Source of the DNA: Vagococcus vulneris
GTDB lineage: Bacteria; Bacillota; Bacilli; Lactobacillales; Vagococcaceae
Assembly (NCBI RefSeq): GCF_003950515.1
Contig: NZ_NGJS01000012.1
Span: 1-59,461, forward strand
Length of the DNA: 59,461 bases
Direction of reading: 5' to 3'
Shown: piece by piece, positions 8,801 to 17,656 of the stretch
How positions within the stretch are numbered: position 1 is the first letter of the stretch
Layout of the letters: each line of letters starts with the position of its first letter
The notes under the pieces: model-generated
The model's database searches: none
Seen by the model: the letters and a program-made list of their open reading frames with translations, nothing else
What the model was told of the DNA's origin: nothing
Made by a program: the position numbers and the translations under genes

Positions 8801-9475
8801 GTGGATAATCAGCCTTATTTAGCTGTGGTGGATTATAAATCAAGCCAACATAGTTTCAGTATGAGTGATGCCTATTATGGTTTGGCATTGCAGATGATTA
8901 CATATTTAGATGTTGCACTGCAAAATGCGGTTAATTTAGTCGGACAGCGAGCAGAAGCAGCGGGTGCTTTTTACCTGCATGTTCAGAACCCGACACTCAA
9001 AGAAGCGTCACAATTAACTAATGAAAAAATTGAACTGGAATTATTAAAAGAATTTAAGTATCAAGGCATACTTGTTCAGAATGATGATTTATTAACAGAA
9101 TTAGATGTTACCGTTGAGCCGACAAAAGCCTCGTTAGTGTATCCGTTTAATCAGTTAAAATCAGGTGAAGCTAAGTCAAAACAATTTGTTACACCAGATG
9201 ACTTACAATTATTAATCCAGCATAATCATCAACAATTTATAACGGCCGGTGAAAAAATTTATGAGGGAAAAACAACATTAAATCCGATGTATAAAGGAAA
9301 AGAGCGAATTGCTTGCCGCTTTTGTCCTTTTCGCAGTGTTTGTCAATTTGACGCGATGCTTCCAGATAATAACTATCATCGTATCGAGGAATTACAGGAC
9401 GATATTGTTTTAGGACGATTAAAATTAGGTAAAGGAGAAACGACAGATGGTTCAAATACCAGTGAGACCGAGTAA
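5888..9475 (+). CDS. addB: ATP-dependent nuclease subunit B (AddB/RexB)
   Basis: Subunit B of the AddAB (RexAB) helicase-nuclease that resects double-strand ends to Chi in recombinational repair. From ATG 5888 it has 1195 residues, usual for the Lactobacillales form. The N-terminal segment IIGTGERDHTG is where Bacillus AddB has a Walker A; the lysine is missing, as in RexB-type subunits. The C-terminal RecB-family nuclease has AVVDYKSS. Iron-sulphur cysteines are visible in NFNQCHYKYF and in CRFCPFRSVC (about 1143, 1146 and 1152). A GTG at 5876 would add four residues, but AGGTG at 5873-5877 makes ATG 5888 the better start. The 3' end overlaps addA by 29 bases, implying coupled translation. 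Confidence 0.95.
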   Translation: MSIQFIIGTGERDHTGTALRQAVKWLEESENHEVYYLVPNHVKFETEVSVLRRLSKLPEYAALDNMASTRLQVFSLSRLAWYKMQYTPRYQQKRLSDAGKFMLIRQVLLEIEMELQIFRYEINKTGFIEQLVAMFDEYQLGNITSEDLLDAVEQFDGASHVNDSKEKLLEIQKIYECYQKKLIAINGETSDILLDLTEYLSQIDLTNVMVIIGGYSSLTAVEQQLMQRLMSAAGEWRMNLIVDKSYGIESPIQQSLFYNPGKVYFDLYQYARHKKIPILVDALADMPKIHEDMTLIGNVWYDAHQMTADKKLSKLNHSESLQIWACDDAYGEAVMVAKKIRQLIIAGYHYKDIKIMTRDLTSYRRVLEPVFTQAEIPFYINEDVEMKHHPLIEFIDSLFQINMYYYRYSDLMRLLRTELFMPELTDVKELDSWESGVSILRQRIDYTENVVLAYGYNGFYWTQESDWSYVTYEYNGQEVSTNCDMLIQDESNKVRQSIRDHLCPFFESLATAETYRQASVIFYQFLINVGVQHQLVMLREQAINQGDLVSAKNHEQAWQALVDLLDELVDLMGDNLFILEDFIQIIHSGLEGQTFSKVPAALDQLIVTSVDMVQAERSRVTFMLGVSDQDYPKKIENKTLMTDDERQMLAEYLSIEKYLKKDTTSEFAREPYVFYLALLSATEQLIITYPQASDTVKEIKASSYLRPIIRNLQLNIETKNTPITIKNMDNINYFATYKLLLSDIMPLKREAIDSKQPLSWLWQQLEKRLIDKLPFIANRVLASSDYKNIPDDLTQESVASLYGDTIYASVSKIENFNQCHYKYFLQYGLKLKEREKFELSSAATGDFFHDSLDQFFKELIKQKKQLSELSDEEINYLAESVLAGVFAEAKFSILTSSQRLNYIRYQLSQTIKRVIWSLRKQSERTKMTTLQTEILFGEALGEKGLASLDFDLPHQKKLSVRGKIDRLDMVTVDNQPYLAVVDYKSSQHSFSMSDAYYGLALQMITYLDVALQNAVNLVGQRAEAAGAFYLHVQNPTLKEASQLTNEKIELELLKEFKYQGILVQNDDLLTELDVTVEPTKASLVYPFNQLKSGEAKSKQFVTPDDLQLLIQHNHQQFITAGEKIYEGKTTLNPMYKGKERIACRFCPFRSVCQFDAMLPDNNYHRIEELQDDIVLGRLKLGKGETTDGSNTSETE

Positions 9476-12400
9476 TAGTCAATTTACCGATGAGCAGTGG
9501 CAGTCGGTGTATGATGGCGGTACAAATTTATTGATTTCCGCTTCTGCAGGATCTGGAAAGACTACAGTTCTGGTTGAGCGTGTCATCCAAAAAATTAAAT
9601 CAGGTATCAGTGTTGACGAGTTGTTAATTGTGACATATACAGAGGCTGCAGCGAAAGAGATGAAGGCACGTATTCAAACAGCCGTCCAGGAGGCAGTTAA
9701 CCAAGAATCTAATGAAAAGCAAAAACAACATTTGATTAAACAGCTGAGCTTGCTGCCGACTGCGAATATCAGTACATTGCATGCTTTCTGTCTGCAGGTT
9801 ATTCGCAAATATTATTATTTGATTGATATTGATCCAGTATTTCGCTTACTAACGGATGAAACAGAGAGCATTTTATTGCGTGAAGATGTCTGGTTTGATT
9901 TGCGTGAAAAATTATATGGAGAAGATCAAGAAATATTTTATCAGTTAACAGAAAACTTTTCGAACGACCGTAGCGATGATGGTTTGACACGTCTTATTTT
10001 TTCGTTGCATCAATTTGCAACTGCTAATCCAGATCCGATCGGTTGGTTAGACTCATTAGTACAACAATATGATCTTACATCTGATAATATGGCAGATATT
10101 CCGCTGTATCAAACTGCAATACGACCAAGTATTATGGCTGATTTAGTGCGCATTGAAGCACAGTTAAGTCAAATTCTTCGATCTATAGAAGGAGAGCCGG
10201 ATTTTGCTAAAACATTACCGATTATTAAACAAGATTATGATCGTGTCTGTCTTCTTCAGCAGTATGTCGATCAAAATAAATGCGACGAGTTATACGATGA
10301 GTTAGCAGGACTGTCATTTGCTCGTATGTCCGGACCGACTAAGAAAAACGGAACACCGGAGATTCTAGAAATTTATGAGCATGTTAAAACAGCACGTAAA
10401 CAGTGTAAAGAAGCTGTTGAAAAGATAAAAGAACGTTATTTCGCACAGTCTCCTCAAGAAATGTTGGCGCTGATGAGAGAATCAGAACCGCTTGTTGCAG
10501 TGATGAGTGAAGTGGCTAAAAAATTTTTAACAGCTTTTAGAAATGAGAAAGCACATAAAAATGTGGTGGATTTTAACGATTTGGAACATTTTACTTTAGA
10601 TATTTTAGCGGAAATAATAGACGGTACAAGGAGAGCAACAGAAGCATCGACTTATTATCGTCAAAAATTTAAAGAAGTTCTCGTTGATGAATATCAAGAT
10701 ATTAACCAACTTCAAGAAAATATTCTATTTTGGTTAAGACAGCCCAATAATGCTCAAGGGAATTTGTTTATGGTTGGTGATGTGAAACAGTCTATTTATG
10801 CTTTTCGTTTAGCAGATCCCACGTTGTTTATTGATAAGTATACAAAGTATGCAACAGAAGAAGGCGGCAGGCGAATTATCCTAGCAGAGAATTTTAGATC
10901 TCGTGCACAAGTTTTAGATTTTACAAACTTTGTTTTTATGCAGTTGATGACGCATGATTTAGGTCAAATTGATTACGATGACAGTGCAGCGTTAATCACT
11001 GGCTATTCTGCTTATCCTGAGGATGAAAACTATGAAACTGAGATTTTAATATACGAAAGTCAGAAAGATGATGAAGAAGTATCAACCGATAGCGAGCCAT
11101 TCGATTTTGTTCTAGATGATAAAACTGAAGGTGAATTATTACTTGTTGGTCAAAAAATAAAAAAACTTATCAACAGTCAATATCTAATCTATCGAAAAAA
11201 AGAACAGAAAGCCACACCCATCAGTTATAAAGATATTGTGTTACTGACCCCCACCAAGAAGAATAATCTGGTTATTTTAGATGTTTTTAAACAACTAGGT
11301 ATTCCGCTATTGGTAAATGACACACAAAACTACTTTCAAGCGACAGAGATTAAAATTATGGTGTCGCTATTACAGATGATAGATAATCCGTATCAAGATA
11401 TATCAACCGTCTCGGTGCTGCGATCGCCAATCGTTGGCTTAAAAGAAAATGAATTAGCAGAAATTAGGCAGTACCAGACTAACGGTTATTTTTATGATGC
11501 GCTGTTTGAATATTTGCAAAAAGAAAATGTGTCAGCTCTCTATGAAAAAGTTTATGCGTTTATTGAGCAATTTAATACGTGGCGAGATATTGCCAGAAGA
11601 GAATCGTTGGCAACATTAATTTGGCGGATATATGAAGAAACTGGGTTGCTGGATTTTGTCGGAGGAATGCCTTCTGGAAGACAACGGCAAGCGAATTTGC
11701 ATGCACTGTATGAACGGGCTACTGCTTATGAAGAGATGAATTTTAAAGGATTATTCCAGTTTGTTCGACTGATTGAGAAAATGCAGGAAAAAAATAGGGA
11801 TTTGGCTGAACCGAATCAAATCAGTGATGATGAAGATGCAGTGAGAGTTATGACGATTCATGCAAGTAAAGGTTTAGAGTTTCCCGTTGTTTTTGTCATT
11901 GATACTGCAAAACAATTTAACTTGCAGGATATTAATCAAACAAGATTTATTTTTGATGAACACTTAGGGGCAGGCATTAAATACTTAGACCGTCAACAGC
12001 GAATTCTTTTTAATACGCTACCTTTTTCAGTGTTAAGAGAAGAAAAGCGCAAAAGATTACTGGCAGAAGAAATGCGGAAATTGTATGTTGCATTGACTCG
12101 AGCTGAACAGAAGTTATATCTAGTCGGCTCATACAAAAGTCAGGACAAAGCATTAGAACAGTGGCAAAAACAGTTGGTTACGGAAGATATCGCGATTGAC
12201 GCGCCAACCAAATTGGCGCAGCGCAGTCTAATGGATTGGGTAGGAATGACGCTTGTTCGGCATCCTGAGATACAAAAAGAGTATCCAGATATAGAAGTTC
12301 TTCCTAATAAAGTACTGGGCAGTCACCCTATGACCTGTTCTTTAAAATTTATTGATAAGCCAACTTTACTGGCAGGACTAGAAAGTCTTTCCAAAAATCA

Positions 12401-13208
12401 TGAAAAAGAAAAATTAATCATCGCACAAAAACCTAATCCACAATTGTTGAAGGAAGTTATTGACTGCTTGGATTATGCTTATCCCAATAGTGCAGCGACT
12501 AAGACAACTAGCTATCAATCTGTATCAGAAATTAAACGTGTTTTTGAAGACCCTGATAATCAAGACTTACCTCAATTGGATGTAATAAGTGAAACAGATA
12601 AGCGTTCACCCGCAGGACATCGTTATGTTAATGAGACTCTAGCTAGCCCGACTTTTATGCAAGAAGTACAAGGTCCGACGGGAGCGGATATCGGTACTGC
12701 CACACATTTATTGATGCAGCTTTTACCCTTAGAGCAAAAACCAACAGAAACAATTATCAAGTCCTTGTTAGCAGATACTGTTCAAAATAAACTTATCTCC
12801 GCTGAGACAGCCGAAAAAGTTGATTGTATACATTTAGCGACCTTTTTTGATACACCGTTCGGTATGGAACTTTTGGCGAATCATGCATCACTAAAAAGGG
12901 AACAGCCTTTTTCTATATTAATTAAACCGAGTCAATTATTTTCAGATGGTTCTGATAAGTTAGAAGATACTATCCTAGTTCATGGGATAATTGATGGTTA
13001 TTATATCAATGGTAATGATGTTGTGTTGTATGATTATAAGACAGATTATATTTCTGATATCCCATCTGAAAATGAGTTGTCAAGTATTAAAAAACGATAC
13101 CAAGGACAAATGAATTTATATAAATTGGCACTATCCAACATATTAAAAAGAGAGGTAACGGTTGTTAAATTAGTATTGTTACGTCCGCAAATTATTTTAG
13201 ATATATAA
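9447..13208 (+). CDS. addA: ATP-dependent helicase/nuclease subunit A (AddA/RexA)
   Basis: UvrD/Rep-family superfamily 1 helicase with a C-terminal RecB-type nuclease, partner of AddB in end resection. At 1253 residues it has full length. Motif order: Walker A SASAGSGKTT at 31-40, Walker B VLVDEYQDINQLQ, motif III VGDVKQSIYAFR, motif V VMTIHASKGLEFP, motif VI LYVALTRAEQKLYLVG and nuclease motif VLYDYKTDYI near the C-terminus. All helicase and nuclease signatures look intact. It begins inside addB behind AAAGGAGAAA and is the last recombination gene of the operon. The DUF975 gene follows after a 72-base gap with its own ribosome binding site. Confidence 0.96.
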   Translation: MVQIPVRPSNSQFTDEQWQSVYDGGTNLLISASAGSGKTTVLVERVIQKIKSGISVDELLIVTYTEAAAKEMKARIQTAVQEAVNQESNEKQKQHLIKQLSLLPTANISTLHAFCLQVIRKYYYLIDIDPVFRLLTDETESILLREDVWFDLREKLYGEDQEIFYQLTENFSNDRSDDGLTRLIFSLHQFATANPDPIGWLDSLVQQYDLTSDNMADIPLYQTAIRPSIMADLVRIEAQLSQILRSIEGEPDFAKTLPIIKQDYDRVCLLQQYVDQNKCDELYDELAGLSFARMSGPTKKNGTPEILEIYEHVKTARKQCKEAVEKIKERYFAQSPQEMLALMRESEPLVAVMSEVAKKFLTAFRNEKAHKNVVDFNDLEHFTLDILAEIIDGTRRATEASTYYRQKFKEVLVDEYQDINQLQENILFWLRQPNNAQGNLFMVGDVKQSIYAFRLADPTLFIDKYTKYATEEGGRRIILAENFRSRAQVLDFTNFVFMQLMTHDLGQIDYDDSAALITGYSAYPEDENYETEILIYESQKDDEEVSTDSEPFDFVLDDKTEGELLLVGQKIKKLINSQYLIYRKKEQKATPISYKDIVLLTPTKKNNLVILDVFKQLGIPLLVNDTQNYFQATEIKIMVSLLQMIDNPYQDISTVSVLRSPIVGLKENELAEIRQYQTNGYFYDALFEYLQKENVSALYEKVYAFIEQFNTWRDIARRESLATLIWRIYEETGLLDFVGGMPSGRQRQANLHALYERATAYEEMNFKGLFQFVRLIEKMQEKNRDLAEPNQISDDEDAVRVMTIHASKGLEFPVVFVIDTAKQFNLQDINQTRFIFDEHLGAGIKYLDRQQRILFNTLPFSVLREEKRKRLLAEEMRKLYVALTRAEQKLYLVGSYKSQDKALEQWQKQLVTEDIAIDAPTKLAQRSLMDWVGMTLVRHPEIQKEYPDIEVLPNKVLGSHPMTCSLKFIDKPTLLAGLESLSKNHEKEKLIIAQKPNPQLLKEVIDCLDYAYPNSAATKTTSYQSVSEIKRVFEDPDNQDLPQLDVISETDKRSPAGHRYVNETLASPTFMQEVQGPTGADIGTATHLLMQLLPLEQKPTETIIKSLLADTVQNKLISAETAEKVDCIHLATFFDTPFGMELLANHASLKREQPFSILIKPSQLFSDGSDKLEDTILVHGIIDGYYINGNDVVLYDYKTDYISDIPSENELSSIKKRYQGQMNLYKLALSNILKREVTVVKLVLLRPQIILDI

Positions 13209-13280
13209 TTTAACTTTGTTAATCAATAGATATAAAAAATAGTTTATGCTACAATTTATAAAAAGAGAGGAGTGGGAAAG

Positions 13281-14027
13281 TTGTATAAAACGACGGCAGA
13301 ATTAAAATCGGAAGTTAAAGAATCTTTAAAAGGCCGGTGGGGTGAAGCTATTACATTGAGTATTGTACCGATTATAGTAAAAATTTTAACTATTTGGGCA
13401 TTAATAGCAGCCTCATTCTTGTTTGGTTCAGTCTTATATTATGTTTTTGGTAAAACAGGTATATCAGGAGTTGAACAATTTGATTTAAGTGGTGTATCGC
13501 AAAATGATGGAAATAGTAATTCGCCAATCATAACGCTTTTCTTGAACTTTATTCAATTGTTTTTAACAGTCGGTATTTCATTTACATTTTTGGATGTTAT
13601 CCGACGTGGAAAATCAGAAAGTATGCAGTTTAAGCAAGCATTTCGCTTGTTTAACGGGAAGGACCTTGGTCCAGTATTATTGTTGAATATTTTGATGTAT
13701 ATTTTTAATAACTTATGGTATTGGTTGTTTATAATTCCCGGCTTTATAAAGAGTTATTCTTATTCACAAGCTAATTTTATTTATAAGGATTTATCGGAAA
13801 ACTCTGATACAACGAGTGTTGGACCAACGTATTATATTACTGAAAGTCGTCACTTAATGAATGGACACAAAAAAAGATTATTTTGGTTAGATATTACTTT
13901 TTTAGGATGGTATATTTTATCACTTGTTACATTTGGATTAGCTGAATTTTTTGTTACACCGTACGTAACTGCTACAAAAGCTGCGTTTTATAATGATTTA
14001 GCGAAAGATAAATATAATCGTAAATAG
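13281..14027 (+). CDS. DUF975 family integral membrane protein
   Basis: A 248-residue membrane protein of the DUF975 family, function unknown. The conserved N-terminal block (AELKSEVKESLKGRWGEAI) precedes about five hydrophobic segments, and the C-terminus contains VTPYVTATKAAFYNDL, typical of the family. The start is taken as TTG 13281, since GAGGAG at 13267-13272 stands eight bases before it. A GTG at 13272 is in frame but overlaps that site. It lies just after addA and is closed by a strong terminator, so it may be co-transcribed with addBA, but nothing in the sequence links it to repair. Confidence 0.8.
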   Translation: MYKTTAELKSEVKESLKGRWGEAITLSIVPIIVKILTIWALIAASFLFGSVLYYVFGKTGISGVEQFDLSGVSQNDGNSNSPIITLFLNFIQLFLTVGISFTFLDVIRRGKSESMQFKQAFRLFNGKDLGPVLLLNILMYIFNNLWYWLFIIPGFIKSYSYSQANFIYKDLSENSDTTSVGPTYYITESRHLMNGHKKRLFWLDITFLGWYILSLVTFGLAEFFVTPYVTATKAAFYNDLAKDKYNRK

Positions 14028-14030
14028 AAG

Positions 14031-14063
14031 AAAAAAAGTATGAGACAATTCTCATACTTTTTT
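14031..14063 (+). terminator. Intrinsic terminator after the DUF975 gene
   Basis: AAAAGTATGAGA (to 14045) and TCTCATACTTTTTT (14050-14063) form a perfect stem with a CAAT loop and U run. Confidence 0.85.
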
Positions 14064-14194
14064 CATTAATTTTATAGAGGGCAATCAAATCAATTTAAGA
14101 AATAGTGAGTAATATATACATATACCAATTATCCCGAATTGGTTTTTCATACTTAACTCCTACCGAGATAGAGAGTAAATAACAACCTTCATTT
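14064..14194 (+). other. Non-coding stretch between two terminators; possible small RNA
   Basis: About 130 bases lie between the DUF975 terminator and a second strong terminator, with no ORF to account for the latter. The stretch contains ACCAATT/AATTGGT (about 14124-14143), a 7-bp stem followed by five U. A riboswitch class was not recognised. An independent short transcript is possible, but no clear promoter was found. Confidence 0.3.
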
Positions 14195-14225
14195 CCACTA
14201 AGACGACGGTCTTAGTGGTTTTTTT
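14195..14225 (+). terminator. Strong orphan intrinsic terminator
   Basis: A perfect 10-bp stem, CCACTAAGAC (14195-14204) with GTCTTAGTGG (14209-14218), GACG loop and seven U. It has no gene of its own directly upstream. Confidence 0.85.
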
Positions 14226-14253
14226 ACCAAAATTTTATAATGGACCTTATTGT

Positions 14254-14282
14254 TTGTTTTGTATTTTATATAGTTATATAAT
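14254..14282 (+). promoter_or_regulatory. Promoter of the small membrane protein/oleate hydratase unit
   Basis: TTGTTT (14254-14259) and TATAAT (14277-14282) separated by 17 bases, about 55 bases ahead of the small ORF at 14337. Confidence 0.55.
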
Positions 14283-14336
14283 TTGTTTGTATAACAGTTA
14301 ATTGTTTTTAGATAATGAAATGGGAGGCGTTTTCTG

Positions 14337-14465
14337 ATGAAATCTAATTTAGTTAAATTAGGAATAGGGCTAGGAATCATGGCACTTGGTGCTGCTTATG
14401 TAACAAGAAAGACTGGATTTTTTGAAGATGATAGTCATCTATACGACGAATTTGAATCGTTTTAA
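14337..14465 (+). CDS. Small single-pass membrane protein, unknown
   Basis: A 42-residue ORF with a textbook ribosome binding site (GGGAGG at 14321-14326) and its own upstream promoter, so it is very likely translated. Residues about 5-22 (LVKLGIGLGIMALGAAYV) form one hydrophobic helix. A short basic stretch (TRK) and an acidic, aromatic tail (EDDSHLYDEFESF) follow. I do not recognise a family. It lies 56 bases upstream of oleate hydratase with no terminator between, so the two are probably co-transcribed; oleate hydratase is a peripheral membrane enzyme, but a functional link is only inferred. Confidence 0.7.
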   Translation: MKSNLVKLGIGLGIMALGAAYVTRKTGFFEDDSHLYDEFESF

Positions 14466-14521
14466 AGTAAAAACATCATCATATAAATGGTAATCAAGTA
14501 GTAATAATGGAGGCTTATAAC

Positions 14522-16216
14522 ATGATAAAGAAAAAAGCGATAATGATAGGTGCCGGTTTAGCTAATATGGCGGCTGCGGTTTATTTGATTCAAGAAGGAA
14601 AATGGGACGGTAGTCAAATAAAATTTTATTCACTTGATGATCACGGAGCTAATGACGGAGCTCCGACAAACACAACAATTGATGAGTACTGGAATAAAGA
14701 CTATCCAATGAAAAATCAAAAAGGATTTGTTGCAAGAGGCGGCCGGATGTTGAATTATCGAACATATGTGGATTTGATGGATTTGTTGGACCGTATCCCA
14801 TCAGCCACAGAACCAGGTATGACCGCAGCTGAAGACACAAGAGAATTTGATGCACAGCATCGTACCTTTGATAAAGCTCGTTTATTAGAAGGTGGCAAGG
14901 GGATTATAGACGGCGGTCATTTAGGCTTAAGCAATAAAGGCCGAATGTTGTTGACGCAATTAATTGCGATGCCTGATTCAAAGGAAGAAAAGCTGGACAA
15001 TGTTTCTATCGCAGAATATTTTAAAGATGATCCAGATTTCTTTGAAACAAATTTTTGGTTTATGTGGGAAACAACTTTTGCTTTTCGTGTAAAAAGTTCT
15101 GCGCAAGAGTTGCGTCGTTACATGCATCAAATGATTTATGAATTTACACAAATTGAACATTTAGTTGGTGTTAATCGGACAAGATATAATCAATATGAAA
15201 GTATTATGCTGCCTTTGATTAACTACTTAAAAGCAGAAGGTTGCGAGATTGTTTTGGATCGCTTAGTTACAGACTGGGAATTTAAGGAAACACCGATGCA
15301 GGATGAAATTACAGTAACTGGTTTAGATATGTTAAATACTAAGACTGGTGAAAAAGAGCATGTTGTTGTCGATAGTGATACGGCTGTAATATTTACTAAT
15401 GGTTCAATTACAGATTCTGCTACGTTGGGTGATTACGATACACCTGCTCCAGAAAATATGGACTACGGTGCAGCTTCTAGTTTATGGAAGAAAGCTTGCG
15501 AACACTTCTATAACCTTGGTACGCCGGATAAATTCTTTGCTGATCGAGATAACAGCGAGTGGGTAAGTTTCACGTTGACGACAGATAATCATGTTTTATT
15601 AAACGAAATTTCACGTATTACAACCCAAGAACCAGGCAATGCACTAAACTCATTTATTTCAACTCATCCGATTACACCGCTTATTCATAAAGATGTTAAT
15701 ATGTCGATTGTCGTTCACCATCAACCGCATTTTACAACTCAAAAACCAAATGAAGCAGTTATCTGGGGTTACTTCTTATATCCAAGAAGAAAAGGTGAAT
15801 TTGTTGACAAACAATATATTAAAATGACGGGTAAAGAAATGGTGGAAGAATTGATTGGTCAACTTTCTAAAGTAGATCCAGGACCGGGCAATATTCGTGA
15901 TAAAGAAGCTGAAATAATGAATAGTGTGATTAATAGTATCCCTGTTTATATGCCTTATGCTTCAGCTTTGTTTAATAATCGTGCGAAGAGCGACCGTCCA
16001 AAAGTAATTCCAAAACATTCAACTAATTTGGCTTTCACAGGTGAGTTTGTTGAACAACCTTATCAAATGATTTTTACTGAACAGAGTGCCGTACGTTCTG
16101 GTGAAATAGCAGCTTTCCATTTTGCTGGTATACCAATGTCTCGTCTAGTTGATACACCACGCTACGATAAAGATTTAAAAACACTAGCTCGTGCAGCTAA
16201 GAAAATGTTCGAGTAA
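14522..16216 (+). CDS. ohyA: Oleate hydratase
   Basis: FAD-dependent enzyme that adds water to the cis-9 double bond of oleic acid to give 10-hydroxystearate; it detoxifies host or medium fatty acids and acts at the membrane surface. From ATG 14522 it has 564 residues, family length. The FAD-binding motif GAGLANMAAAVYL is at residues 10-22, and the catalytic/FAD loop ARGGRML lies downstream. The region with TAVIFTNGSITDSATLGD is typical of the family. The start is placed at 14522 because GGAGG overlaps the upstream ATG at 14507. It follows a small membrane-peptide gene and ends at a branched terminator. Confidence 0.95.
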   Translation: MIKKKAIMIGAGLANMAAAVYLIQEGKWDGSQIKFYSLDDHGANDGAPTNTTIDEYWNKDYPMKNQKGFVARGGRMLNYRTYVDLMDLLDRIPSATEPGMTAAEDTREFDAQHRTFDKARLLEGGKGIIDGGHLGLSNKGRMLLTQLIAMPDSKEEKLDNVSIAEYFKDDPDFFETNFWFMWETTFAFRVKSSAQELRRYMHQMIYEFTQIEHLVGVNRTRYNQYESIMLPLINYLKAEGCEIVLDRLVTDWEFKETPMQDEITVTGLDMLNTKTGEKEHVVVDSDTAVIFTNGSITDSATLGDYDTPAPENMDYGAASSLWKKACEHFYNLGTPDKFFADRDNSEWVSFTLTTDNHVLLNEISRITTQEPGNALNSFISTHPITPLIHKDVNMSIVVHHQPHFTTQKPNEAVIWGYFLYPRRKGEFVDKQYIKMTGKEMVEELIGQLSKVDPGPGNIRDKEAEIMNSVINSIPVYMPYASALFNNRAKSDRPKVIPKHSTNLAFTGEFVEQPYQMIFTEQSAVRSGEIAAFHFAGIPMSRLVDTPRYDKDLKTLARAAKKMFE

Positions 16217-16251
16217 ATCAGGTAGAAAAAATTAGAAATTAAATAAGAAAG

Positions 16252-16318
16252 CAGTCGATGCATTTTGCGTAGAAAATGATTTTATCACGTATGTCTCGAC
16301 TGTTTTTCTTTTTTTTTA
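16252..16318 (+). terminator. Branched terminator after oleate hydratase
   Basis: Outer stem CAGTCGA (16252-16258) with TCGACTG (16296-16302), containing a nested CATTTT/AAAATG stem, followed by a U-rich tract to 16318. The remaining gap to dinB (to 16495) shows no further gene, and no SOS box was recognised. Confidence 0.6.
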
Positions 16319-16495
16319 ATAGGTTCTCTCTCCTAAAAATATTCTAAATGAAATGTTATAAAAAATTAATGATAATTATTGGCAAATTGTATTATGTTTT
16401 TAAATTGATCAAGCGGGAGTTAAAAGCAGTGTGACACTTTATCTGTGATATACTTACTTAATAGACAAAACGGGTAAATAATTGGAGGTGAAGGT

Positions 16496-17635
16496 ATGGC
16501 CGCCGACTTAGTATTTCCATTAAATAATGATACGTCTCGAAAAATCATTCATATAGATATGGATGCTTTTTACGCATCAGTTGAGGAGCGTGAACATCCA
16601 GAATTAAAAGGTAAGCCGCTGGTAATAGCTCGACATCCGCGCGAAACAGGTGGTCGTGGTGTTGTGACAACTGCAAATTATGAAGCACGAAAATTTGGTA
16701 TTCATTCTGCGATGAGTGCTCAAGAGGCATTTGAACGTTGTCCGACTGCAAACTTTGTGTCGGGCAATCGTCAACTTTATTCTCAAGTATCTAAGCAAAT
16801 ACATCAAATCTTTCATCAATACACTGATATCATCGAACCATTGTCATTAGATGAAGCGTATCTTGATGTGACAAGCAATAAAAAGAATGCTAAAAGTGCG
16901 ATTCGTTTGGCACGAATGATTCAGTTAGACATTTGGCGTGAGTTAGACTTAACATGTTCAGCTGGTGTCAGTTATAATAAATTTTTAGCTAAATTAGCAT
17001 CAGATTATGAAAAGCCTCATGGGTTAACAGTTATTATGCCTGATCAGGCTGAAGAATTTTTGAAGAAGCTCCCGATTGAAAAATTTTATGGGATTGGAAA
17101 GAAAACAGTACCAAAAATGCAAGAGATGGGAATTTATACAGGTGCAGATTTATATGAACAAAGTGAAATGGATTTAATTCGTGAATTTGGTAAGATGGGC
17201 TATTCGCTTTATCGTAAAGTTCGCGGTATTCACGATGCTCCCGTTCAAGCTGAGCGCGACCGTAAATCAGTTGGGCGGGAGGATACTTTTAGGCAAGTAT
17301 TAATTACAGAAGAAGAAGTCATTAGTAAACTGCGCTATTTGGCAGCGGATGTCGAAAAATCATTAGAACGTAATGGGCTACACGGCACGACAGTTGTTTT
17401 AAAAGTGCGTGATAAGACGTTTGATACATTTACTCGCCGCGTAACTTTGCCAGATTATGTGAGTAAAAAAGAGGATCTATATTTTTATGCTAAACAATTG
17501 TGGGAAGAATTTGATGATATTGTTGGCCAAGGAATCCGTTTATTAGGTATCACAGTAACAAATTTGGCACCAAAAGAATTTGAATTAATAAAATTGCCGC
17601 TATGGGCAAAAAAAATACCGGACGACTGGTTGTGA
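16496..17635 (+). CDS. dinB: DNA polymerase IV
   Basis: Error-prone Y-family polymerase for translesion synthesis. 379 residues. The palm carboxylates are in IHIDMDAFYASVE near residue 20 and in PLSLDEAYLDV. The helix-hairpin-helix thumb segment is IEKFYGIGKKTVPKMQEMG, and the little-finger domain occupies the last 140 residues. The family's usual C-terminal QLxLF clamp-binding motif is not obvious; the protein ends at KKIPDDWL. A GGAGGTGAAGGT site precedes the ATG. The stop codon lies within the loop of a large shared terminator. No consensus SOS operator was seen upstream. Confidence 0.95.
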   Translation: MAADLVFPLNNDTSRKIIHIDMDAFYASVEEREHPELKGKPLVIARHPRETGGRGVVTTANYEARKFGIHSAMSAQEAFERCPTANFVSGNRQLYSQVSKQIHQIFHQYTDIIEPLSLDEAYLDVTSNKKNAKSAIRLARMIQLDIWRELDLTCSAGVSYNKFLAKLASDYEKPHGLTVIMPDQAEEFLKKLPIEKFYGIGKKTVPKMQEMGIYTGADLYEQSEMDLIREFGKMGYSLYRKVRGIHDAPVQAERDRKSVGREDTFRQVLITEEEVISKLRYLAADVEKSLERNGLHGTTVVLKVRDKTFDTFTRRVTLPDYVSKKEDLYFYAKQLWEEFDDIVGQGIRLLGITVTNLAPKEFELIKLPLWAKKIPDDWL

Positions 17636-17656
17636 TGGCCTGACGTCCGGTATTTT
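17608..17656. terminator. Shared bidirectional terminator between dinB and the telA-like gene
   Basis: AATACCGGACG and CGTCCGGTATT pair in a GC-rich stem with A and T runs on either side and a loop of about 19 bases holding the dinB stop codon. It serves converging genes. Confidence 0.8.

Noticed and set aside
14124-14218. Guanidine-II (mini-ykkC) riboswitch
   Set aside because: Two hairpins are present, but their loops (ATCCCG and GACG) do not show the paired ACGR loops of that class.
16319-16495. SOS (LexA/DinR) box ahead of dinB
   Set aside because: No GAAC-N4-GTTC-like dyad was found near the promoter region.
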